A DNA stretch of 64,000 nt, taken from assembly GCF_038148855.1 (NCBI RefSeq), contig NZ_JBBVGR010000007.1, positions 124,001 through 188,000 of the forward strand. The letters are read 5' to 3'. Positions 58,863 through 64,000 of this stretch are shown piece after piece. The DNA comes from Phycobacter sedimenti (GTDB taxonomy: Bacteria > Pseudomonadota > Alphaproteobacteria > Rhodobacterales > Rhodobacteraceae). The number at the start of each line of letters is the position of its first letter. The stretch's first letter is position 1. The notes under the pieces are model-generated. The model worked only from the letters and a program-made list of their open reading frames with translations, was not told the origin of the DNA and did not search any database. The translations under genes and the position numbers were made by a program.

Positions 58863-60038
58863 TCAGATCACCACCACATCCAGTGGCGGGAAGCCGTTGA
58901 AACCGACCGAGGCATAGGTCGAGGTATAGGCCCCGCAGGCATGGATCACCACGCGGTCCCCGCCCCTCAGCCCCAGCGGCAGCTGGTAGGGCTGCTTTTC
59001 ATAAAGCACATCGGCGCTGTCGCAGGAGGGGCCGGCCAGCACGCAGGGGCCGGTGGCCTCATGATCGCGGTCGGTGGTGATGCGGTAGCGGATCGCCTCG
59101 TCCATGGTTTCAGCGAGGCCCGAGAATTTGCCGATATCGAGGTAGACCCAGCGATGCAGGTCATCCTCGTGCTTTTTGGAGACCAGCAGAACCTCGGCCA
59201 CGATGGCACCGGCCTCGGCCACCAGACCGCGCCCTGGCTCGGCCATCACCTCGGCGGCATCGGGGAAGCGCGCATTGACCTGCGCCATCACCGCGCGGGC
59301 ATAGTCGGTCGGCCCCATCACGGTATTAACGTAGGACGCCGGGAAACCGCCGCCGATGTTCAACAGGCGCATGCTGTGACCCGCGTCCCTTGCGGCCTGC
59401 CAGACGGTTCGCACCTGATCGAGCGTCACGCCCCAGGTCATCGGGTCGCGGGTTTGCGATCCGACATGGAACGACAGGCCATCGGCCACCAGCCCCAGAT
59501 CGCGGGCGCGCTCCATCAGCGGGAGAGCCATCTCCGGGGTGCAGCCGAACTTGCGGCTGAGCGGCCAGTCCGCGCCGGTTGCATTGACCAGCAGGCGAAT
59601 GCAGACATGGGCGCCGGGCGCGTGCTCGGCCAGCTTTTCCAGCTCCTCCACCGCGTCGGCGGCGAAGTGACGGATGCCGATCTCATGAGCATAGGCGATG
59701 TCGGCGGGGCGTTTGACGGTGTTGCCAAAGGTGATCTGATGCGGCGCAGCGCCAGCGGCCAGGCACATCTCGATCTCGGCACGGCTGGCGGCATCGAAGT
59801 TGGAGCCCGAGCGGACCAGGCGGCGCAGCAGGGCGGTCTCGGGGTTGGCTTTGACGGCATAGTGGATGCGGGCACGGCCCAGACCAGCGGCAAGCGCCGC
59901 ATACTGGCGCGACACGGCAGCACCGTCGATCACGAGCGTCGGACGTGCGAAAGCGGTGTTCGCGATATGCTGGATGTGGCGTGCTGCAGGTACGACTTCA
60001 CAATCGCGGGCAATCTGCCCGGTTACGTTTGCGTTCAT
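58863..60038 (-). CDS. Ornithine/lysine decarboxylase, alanine-racemase-fold (type III)
   Basis: 391-aa PLP enzyme that decarboxylates ornithine to putrescine for polyamine synthesis. The PLP lysine is Lys63 in HYAVKANPE; the partner active-site cysteine is Cys339 in GPSCDSADVLYE, the CDS-D signature of eukaryote-like ODC; IGGGFP and EPGRGLVAEAG bind phosphate. Start ATG 60038 was chosen over 60044 because GGAG is 6 nt from the former and adjacent to the latter. The 5' leader carries hairpins that resemble the alphaproteobacterial speF element, so polyamine feedback is likely. Confidence 0.93.
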   Translation of the reverse strand: MNANVTGQIARDCEVVPAARHIQHIANTAFARPTLVIDGAAVSRQYAALAAGLGRARIHYAVKANPETALLRRLVRSGSNFDAASRAEIEMCLAAGAAPHQITFGNTVKRPADIAYAHEIGIRHFAADAVEELEKLAEHAPGAHVCIRLLVNATGADWPLSRKFGCTPEMALPLMERARDLGLVADGLSFHVGSQTRDPMTWGVTLDQVRTVWQAARDAGHSMRLLNIGGGFPASYVNTVMGPTDYARAVMAQVNARFPDAAEVMAEPGRGLVAEAGAIVAEVLLVSKKHEDDLHRWVYLDIGKFSGLAETMDEAIRYRITTDRDHEATGPCVLAGPSCDSADVLYEKQPYQLPLGLRGGDRVVIHACGAYTSTYASVGFNGFPPLDVVVI

Positions 60039-60044
60039 GGTCAT

Positions 60045-60130
60045 CTCCAAAAGACCCGGCCATATATGACCGCTCACTTCAATCAGAGACGTTACCGTCG
60101 CTACGTAACCCTAGGGCAGTCAGCCCTTTC
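60045..60130 (-). ncRNA. Candidate speF-type structured leader of the decarboxylase mRNA
   Basis: On the minus strand the leader folds into three local hairpins: AGGGC-TGACT-GCCCT (60127-60113), GTTAC-9-GTAAC (60109-60091) and GGTC-6-GGCC (60071-60058), the last just before the TTTTGGAG ribosome site. The speF RNA motif is known upstream of this type of decarboxylase gene in alphaproteobacteria. Position and architecture fit, but I cannot run a covariance model. Confidence 0.55.
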
Positions 60131-60243
60131 GACAGAGGCGCGTGCGTTGGCGTCTTGTTCGCGCATATCGGGCAAACTTTCGAGTCGTTCAAGTGGTTTT
60201 CCGCACAGGGTCCAATTTTTTCCCGCTGGATTTTCTGAATCGC

Positions 60244-60323
60244 CCCGGCGTGCTCCCGCGTCCTTGGGGGCATCAAAGATGCCCCCGTCTGCCTTGGGCC
60301 CGGCGCCGCGCTCCGCGCGGCGC
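60244..60323 (-). repeat. Dispersed CCCAA/GCGGGAG hairpin repeat, copy 7
   Basis: On the minus strand: shared hairpin A GCGCCGCGC/GCGCGGCGC (60303-60323, loop TCC on the plus strand), the linker CGGGCCCAAGGC, a perfect hairpin B GGGGGCATC-GATGCCCCC (60266-60286) and the tail ACGCGGGAGCACG. Together with copy 8 and the decarboxylase leader it fills the gap 60039-60381. Confidence 0.78.
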
Positions 60324-60380
60324 TACGCCCAAACGCAAAGGGCTGCCTCTGGCAGTCCTGACGCGGGCGGGAGCCGCCCC
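60303..60380 (+). repeat. Dispersed CCCAA/GCGGGAG hairpin repeat, copy 8
   Basis: Uses the same central hairpin A as copy 7 but reads in the other direction: the linker TACGCCCAAACGC, hairpin B CTGCC-TCT-GGCAG (60343-60355) and the tail ACGCGGGCGGGAGCCGCC. It ends one base before the stop of the next gene. Confidence 0.78.
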
Positions 60381-60381
60381 T

Positions 60382-60591
60382 TCAGCGTCCTGTCCTGCTG
60401 CGGCCCGCGGGGTTGAGGCACTGGCGCGGCGCGTCCGCACCGGGTTGCACTGCGCCGCAAAAGGTACAGCGCCACTGCCCCTTGCTCCGCTCGGCCCGCC
60501 AACGGCAATCACGGGTCAGCGATGACGTCTTTTGACGCCACAGAAAGTAGGCAAAGACGCCGACAAGAAGAATGAGAAGCAAAAAAGGCAT
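60382..60591 (-). CDS. Small membrane protein with zinc-ribbon-like cysteines
   Basis: 69-aa protein. An N-terminal helix (FLLLILLVGVFAYFLW) is followed by CRWRAE, then WRCTFCGAVQ and a final Cys, so the tail could bind zinc through CxxC pairs. Similar short proteins with a membrane helix plus DCRWR...C-x-x-C recur in Rhodobacteraceae, to my knowledge without a known role. No clear ribosome site precedes ATG 60591. The stop abuts repeat copy 8. Confidence 0.6.
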   Translation of the reverse strand: MPFLLLILLVGVFAYFLWRQKTSSLTRDCRWRAERSKGQWRCTFCGAVQPGADAPRQCLNPAGRSRTGR

Positions 60592-60655
60592 GCGCGCTGT
60601 CTAGCGGCAGCGCGCATGTGTATCAATGAATGAGATCAAAGCCTGATACCGACAG

Positions 60656-60820
60656 TCAGGCTGCCTGGTAATAGGGAACATACCCTTCGGCTGGTTGCTC
60701 TTCCTTCGCCTGTGTTCGCGGGATCGGAGTATAGTAAGCATAAGCCTGTTCAAGAACGTCTAGCGCGGCAGCAGCTTTATCCTCGGAGCGTGTGGTCGTC
60801 TGTGCAGTCATGGTTGTCAT
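60656..60820 (-). CDS. Conserved-looking 54-residue protein
   Basis: Read from ATG 60820 (or 60811) to TGA at 60656. The product begins MTTMTAQTTTRSEDKAAAAL, then a helix (LDVLEQAYAYYTPIPR), an acidic linker and an end YVPYYQAA. Composition and the Tyr-rich ends look like a real, soluble small protein rather than a random frame, and I recall comparable sequences in this family. AGGG lies about 10 nt before the first ATG. Function unknown. Confidence 0.6.
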   Translation of the reverse strand: MTTMTAQTTTRSEDKAAAALDVLEQAYAYYTPIPRTQAKEEQPAEGYVPYYQAA

Positions 60821-60945
60821 GGAAACATATCCCTGTCTTCAGGATGCTTCCTCCCTGCGCCGTAAGATAGTCACCGCTCCGGTCAGTGTGGAGACGGGTT
60901 GTGCGCAGTCTCGACATGCGAAAAATGCAACGCTGTGCCCCCGGG

Positions 60946-60989
60946 ACCCAAAGCAAAGCAGCCGCGACGGGGTGTCCCGTCACGGCTGC
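60946..60989 (-). terminator. Terminator of the sdh operon
   Basis: GCAGCCGCGACGGG (60958-60971) pairs with CCCGTCACGGCTGC (60976-60989) with one G-U type mismatch. On the minus strand it is followed by TTTGCTTTG. It lies 25 bp beyond the sdhB stop. Confidence 0.75.
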
Positions 60990-61013
60990 ACTCTTTTCAA
61001 ACACAATCGGGAA

Positions 61014-61793
61014 TCAGACGGCGCGTTCGACCATCATCTGTTTGATGTGCGAGATCGCCTTGGCCGGGTTCAGACCCTTGGGGCAGGTCTTGGCACAGTT
61101 CATGATGCTGTGGCAGCGATACAGCTTGAACGGGTCTTCCAGCTGATCCAGACGCTCGCCGGTCGCCTCGTCGCGGCTGTCAATGATCCAGCGGTAGGCG
61201 TGCAGCAGCGCGGCGGGGCCGAGGTAGCGATCACCGTTCCACCAGTAGCTGGGGCAGGAGGTGGAGCAGCTGGCGCACATCACGCATTCATAAAGACCGT
61301 CCAGCTTCTTGCGGTCCTCGATGGACTGTTTCCACTCTTTCGCGGGGCGGTTGGTTTTGGTTTCCAGCCAGGGCATGATCGAGGCGTGCTGCGCATAGAA
61401 ATGGGTGAGATCCGGAATGAGGTCCTTCACCACCGGCATATGCGGCAGCGGGTAGATCTTCACGTCGCCCTTGATCTCGTCCAGGCCATAGATACAGGCC
61501 AGCGTGTTGATCCCGTCGATGTTCATCGCGCAGGAGCCACAGATGCCTTCGCGGCAGGAGCGGCGGAAGGTCAGGGTCGGATCGATCTCGTTCTTGATCT
61601 TGATCAGCGCGTCCAGAACCATGGGGCCGCATTTGTCCATGTCCAGGAAATAGGTGTCCACCTGCGGGTTCTTCCCGTCATCCGGGTTCCAGCGATAGAT
61701 CTGGAACTTGCGGACGTTGGTTGCGCCTTCGGGCTTGGGCCACGTCTTACCCGTGGTGATCTTGGAGTTTTTCGGAAGTGCGAATTCGACCAT
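61014..61793 (-). CDS. sdhB: Succinate dehydrogenase iron-sulfur subunit
   Basis: 259-aa Fe-S subunit of complex II carrying electrons from SdhA to quinone. The 2Fe-2S cysteines are in CREGICGSC; the 4Fe-4S and 3Fe-4S clusters use CASCSTSCPS and CAKTCPKG. The length is standard. AAGGAG lies before ATG 61793. The expected immediate upstream partner sdhA is separated from it by two extra genes. Confidence 0.96.
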   Translation of the reverse strand: MVEFALPKNSKITTGKTWPKPEGATNVRKFQIYRWNPDDGKNPQVDTYFLDMDKCGPMVLDALIKIKNEIDPTLTFRRSCREGICGSCAMNIDGINTLACIYGLDEIKGDVKIYPLPHMPVVKDLIPDLTHFYAQHASIMPWLETKTNRPAKEWKQSIEDRKKLDGLYECVMCASCSTSCPSYWWNGDRYLGPAALLHAYRWIIDSRDEATGERLDQLEDPFKLYRCHSIMNCAKTCPKGLNPAKAISHIKQMMVERAV

Positions 61794-61809
61794 AGATCTG
61801 TCTCCTTGC

Positions 61810-61947
61810 TTAGCCGCCCATCGTCAGGGACCAAAGCGGTGCCTGCAGACAGGAGATCGGATGAACCGGCGATAGGGCAATACCCTGCCGGAAAGCGAGT
61901 GCTGCGCCCATTCGGGCGCTTGCGTTCAGGGGTGCGGGGGCCGTCAT
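61810..61947 (-). CDS. 45-residue ORF coupled to the sulfotransferase-like gene, upstream of sdhB
   Basis: Starts at ATG 61947, overlapping the upstream stop as ATGA, with GGAGGG six bases before, and ends with TAA 16 bp before the sdhB start. The product, starting MTAPAPLNASARMGAALAFR, has a mildly hydrophobic middle and a single Cys. Tight coupling and a good ribosome site argue that it is translated. I do not recognise it. It could be a leader that carries ribosomes to sdhB or a small partner protein. Confidence 0.55.
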   Translation of the reverse strand: MTAPAPLNASARMGAALAFRQGIALSPVHPISCLQAPLWSLTMGG

Positions 61948-62825
61948 GCCAGCCCTCCGCGCATCATTGGTTTTTCGGACGCCACATGGGCCAGCAGAGC
62001 CGCATCACCCGGAAACAGCCGCGACAGCCGGTCGGTCAACGCCTCATCCCGCGCCGCCAGGTGCAGAACCGACTGGTATTCGGCATCCTCTGCCATCTGG
62101 CGCCAGCGTTGATCGGTCTGAAGATCCTCGGCGCCCTTGGCATCCTTCTGGAAGGACGAGCCGCCGCCATAGGATTGCACCGCACCAAGGCCGTTGTCCT
62201 GCGCTTTCAGGCCCAGTTCGGCCAGCAGATCCGCGCGATAAGCCTCGTCGCGGCACCAGCGATCATAAGAGATGCAGGTGACCGCCAGCTCCTTGGCCAT
62301 CTCCACCATGCCCAGAAGGCGGGTGTAAGTGTCCATGGCGCGCAGCAGGATGGCGTTGCGCCGCACAAGGCTGTAGCTTGGATTGCCCTGCATCTTTTTC
62401 AGAAGCGAGGCCGCCCAGTTGAGGAAACCGCGATAGATCAGCACGTTGTGGCTCAGAAGGCTTTCATCGAAGCCGCCGGACACCTGCCGGTTCCCGGTGA
62501 ATTCCGCAGGCGAGGTATCCTCGTAGGACATCACCAGAAGCGCGCCATCACCGGCCGCGCCCGTCACCGCTGACATATCCCGCAGCGCCTTGTGCTGGGG
62601 GGCATGGGCACCGTTGACCTCGATCCCGCGAAAGCTGCGGAAAGGATCCTGTCCGGGCTTGCAGTTGTTGAGGAACACCGAGCGCCCAAAGGGTGCATTG
62701 CGCTGCATCCAGTCCACGATGGCGTGATTGCCCGAGCGGCGCATGCCAAAAAGGCGGAGGGCAACACCGGGAACGATCCCAAGGGGCTGCCATGCGCTCT
62801 GCGCCTGTTGCACGGCGAAAGACAT
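61944..62825 (-). CDS. Sulfotransferase-like P-loop protein within the sdh operon
   Basis: 293-aa protein. Residues 23-40 (LRLFGMRRSGNHAIVDWM) match the 5'-phosphosulfate-binding loop of sulfotransferases, with the Arg-Ser-Gly-Asn pattern replacing the usual Lys/Arg-Ser-Gly-Thr. A later segment (YRGFLNWAASLLKKMQG, VRRNAILLRAMDTYTRLLG) fits the 3'-phosphate region. Start ATG 62825 follows GGGGGAGGG. It might be a kinase-like or nucleotide-binding protein instead. No sulfation partner is adjacent; its position between sdhA and sdhB is unexpected. Confidence 0.65.
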   Translation of the reverse strand: MSFAVQQAQSAWQPLGIVPGVALRLFGMRRSGNHAIVDWMQRNAPFGRSVFLNNCKPGQDPFRSFRGIEVNGAHAPQHKALRDMSAVTGAAGDGALLVMSYEDTSPAEFTGNRQVSGGFDESLLSHNVLIYRGFLNWAASLLKKMQGNPSYSLVRRNAILLRAMDTYTRLLGMVEMAKELAVTCISYDRWCRDEAYRADLLAELGLKAQDNGLGAVQSYGGGSSFQKDAKGAEDLQTDQRWRQMAEDAEYQSVLHLAARDEALTDRLSRLFPGDAALLAHVASEKPMMRGGLA

Positions 62826-62942
62826 CAGATGCCCTCCCCCTTGCAGGCCCACATATCCCTGCGCACAAGCAGGCGCCCCTCCATCAGGAGAGGCGCTGCA
62901 GCACGCGAATGATATGCGGCAGGACCCATCGCGTCTGCTGCC

Positions 62943-64000
62943 TTAGAAGGTCCGCGCCTTGGGCGCGATACGCTTGAGGCTGATGCCGCCTTCGTCCTCG
63001 GTGGTCAGAGGATCCGTGATCACCGGACGATAGCTGAGGTCCACGGTGTTGCCTTCGACGCGGGCAACCGAGTGGACACGCCAGTTTTCGTCGTCGCGGG
63101 TGGTGAAATCCTCATGCGCGTGGGCGCCACGGCTTTCCTTGCGGGCCTCGGCACCAACAATGGTGGCCAGCGCGTTCGGCATCAGGTTCGTGAGCTCCAG
63201 CGTCTCCATCAGGTCCGAGTTCCACACCAGCGAGCGGTCGGTGACCTTCAGATCGCCCATCTTCGCTGCGATGGCGGTCATCTTCTCGACGCCTTCGGCC
63301 ATGGTTTCCGAGGTGCGGAAGACCGCCGCATCGGATTGCATGGTGCGCTGCATCTCAAGGCGCAGATCCGCTGTCGGGATGCCGCCATTGGCGTTGCGCA
63401 GCCCGTCGAAGCGGTCAAATGCCTTGTCGATCTGGGACTGGTTCAGCTCGGGGTTCGAAGTCTCGGGGTTCACCACCTTGCCTGCGCGGATCGCAGCGGC
63501 GCGGCCGAACACGACGAGGTCAATGAGCGAGTTGGACCCCAGACGGTTGGCGCCATGCACCGAGGCACAGCCCGCTTCGCCCACGGCCATCAGGCCCGGC
63601 ACCACGGCGGTGGGGTCTTCGGCGGTGGGGTTCAGCACTTCGCCCCAGTAGTTGGTGGGAATGCCGCCCATGTTGTAGTGCACCGTCGGCAGAACCGGGA
63701 TCGGCTCCTTGGTGACATCCACACCGGCAAAGATCTTGGCGCTTTCCGAAATGCCCGGAAGGCGTTCGGCCAGGGCCTCGGCCGGGAGGTGGCTGAGGTT
63801 CAGGTGAATGTGATCGCCATGTTCACCCACGCCGCGCCCCTCGCGGATCTCCATGGTCATGGAGCGGGAGACATAGTCGCGCGGGGCGAGGTCTTTATAC
63901 TGGGGCGCATAGCGCTCCATGAAGCGTTCGCCCTCGGAGTTAGTCAGATAGCCGCCTTCGCCGCGCGCGCCTTCGGTGATCAGGCAGCCCGAGCCGTAGA
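62943..64000 (-). CDS. sdhA: Succinate dehydrogenase flavoprotein subunit, 5'-truncated by window edge
   Basis: C-terminal 352 or so residues of the FAD subunit; the frame stays open to base 64000. Visible motifs include GCLITEGARGEGGYL, HIHLNLSHL in the capping domain, PTVHYNMGGIPTN with the active-site His, and EAGCASVHGANRLGSNSL binding FAD. It ends SLKRIAPKARTF. It oxidises succinate to fumarate. sdhB follows after a 1.1-kb insertion of two other ORFs. Confidence 0.96.
   Translation of the reverse strand, partial: YGSGCLITEGARGEGGYLTNSEGERFMERYAPQYKDLAPRDYVSRSMTMEIREGRGVGEHGDHIHLNLSHLPAEALAERLPGISESAKIFAGVDVTKEPIPVLPTVHYNMGGIPTNYWGEVLNPTAEDPTAVVPGLMAVGEAGCASVHGANRLGSNSLIDLVVFGRAAAIRAGKVVNPETSNPELNQSQIDKAFDRFDGLRNANGGIPTADLRLEMQRTMQSDAAVFRTSETMAEGVEKMTAIAAKMGDLKVTDRSLVWNSDLMETLELTNLMPNALATIVGAEARKESRGAHAHEDFTTRDDENWRVHSVARVEGNTVDLSYRPVITDPLTTEDEGGISLKRIAPKARTF

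Noticed and set aside
60101..60166. 21-codon leader ORF before the ornithine decarboxylase
   Set aside because: No ribosome site and no conspicuous ornithine/arginine-run composition, so it is mentioned only as a possibility under the speF-type leader.
1..64000. tRNA, rRNA, CRISPR array, prophage or insertion sequence
   Set aside because: I looked for cloverleaf-like gaps, regularly spaced direct repeats, integrase/transposase motifs and terminal inverted repeats and found none that I could support by eye.

Overview
The window is GC-rich (low-to-mid 60s percent by eye), densely packed bacterial chromosome. Gene content points to a marine alphaproteobacterium of the Roseobacter group (Rhodobacteraceae; Ruegeria, Phaeobacter or Leisingera-like). 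The pointers are the ethylmalonyl-CoA pathway (crotonyl-CoA carboxylase/reductase and ethylmalonyl-CoA mutase), a LuxR/LuxI pair, a paa operon, a tripartite tricarboxylate transporter, a BMP-type nucleoside ABC importer, TauE with a TIGR02186 protein, and an alpha-type ornithine decarboxylase with a structured leader. I see no prophage, insertion sequence, CRISPR array, rRNA or tRNA.

Layout. 1-7874 (minus): a seven-gene beta-oxidation operon, from a FadJ-like bifunctional enzyme through thiolase, two acyl-CoA dehydrogenases, a PaaI-type thioesterase and an enoyl-CoA isomerase-like protein to an acyl-CoA ligase that runs off the left edge. 8264-15013: tctCBA transporter, aldehyde dehydrogenase and a Tm-1-like protein, divergent from an IclR regulator. 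15093-21815: aminotransferase, glutamine-synthetase-like ligase, cytochrome P450, class I amidotransferase, GntR regulator and a GNAT protein. This resembles an amine catabolism module that works through gamma-glutamylation. 21794-28403 (minus): AtuA-like protein, a biotin-dependent acyl-CoA carboxylase pair and a nitronate monooxygenase-like flavoprotein. 28676-33682 (plus): 3-oxoadipyl-CoA thiolase plus paaABCDE, closed by a UUCG-loop terminator and followed by an orphan PaaA/PaaC-family protein. 34824-38970: aminotransferase, AbrB-family membrane protein, universal stress protein, NfuA-type Fe-S protein, tsaB and rimI. 39130-43931: nucleoside-type ABC importer. 44189-47147: TauE/SafE exporter, TIGR02186 protein, VOC protein and a stand-alone RNA-ligase-like protein. 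47293-51279 (minus): short-chain dehydrogenase, RecD-like helicase, luxI, luxR and a small ORF. 51496-56470: ccr, an acyltransferase and ecm. 56598-58687: H-NS-like protein, deoD and a DUF1989 protein. 58863-60820: ornithine decarboxylase with a speF-like leader, then two small proteins. 61014-64000 (minus): sdhA (partial) and sdhB, separated by a sulfotransferase-like gene and a translationally coupled 45-residue ORF.

The genes connect through acyl-CoA metabolism. Fatty or aromatic acids are cut to acetyl-CoA, succinyl-CoA and propionyl-level units by the beta-oxidation, paa and AtuA/carboxylase clusters; acetyl-CoA is assimilated through Ccr and Ecm, and succinate enters at Sdh.

The most unusual feature is a dispersed, structured intergenic repeat. 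Eight copies lie in six intergenic regions. Each copy has a GC-rich hairpin, a CCCAA linker, a second hairpin whose sequence varies, and a GCGGGAG tail; two pairs are arranged head to head. Other points of interest are the extra genes inside the sdh operon, the P450/ligase/amidotransferase module, the 136-nt tctA/aldehyde dehydrogenase overlap with an embedded Shine-Dalgarno, and the small ORF feeding into luxR.
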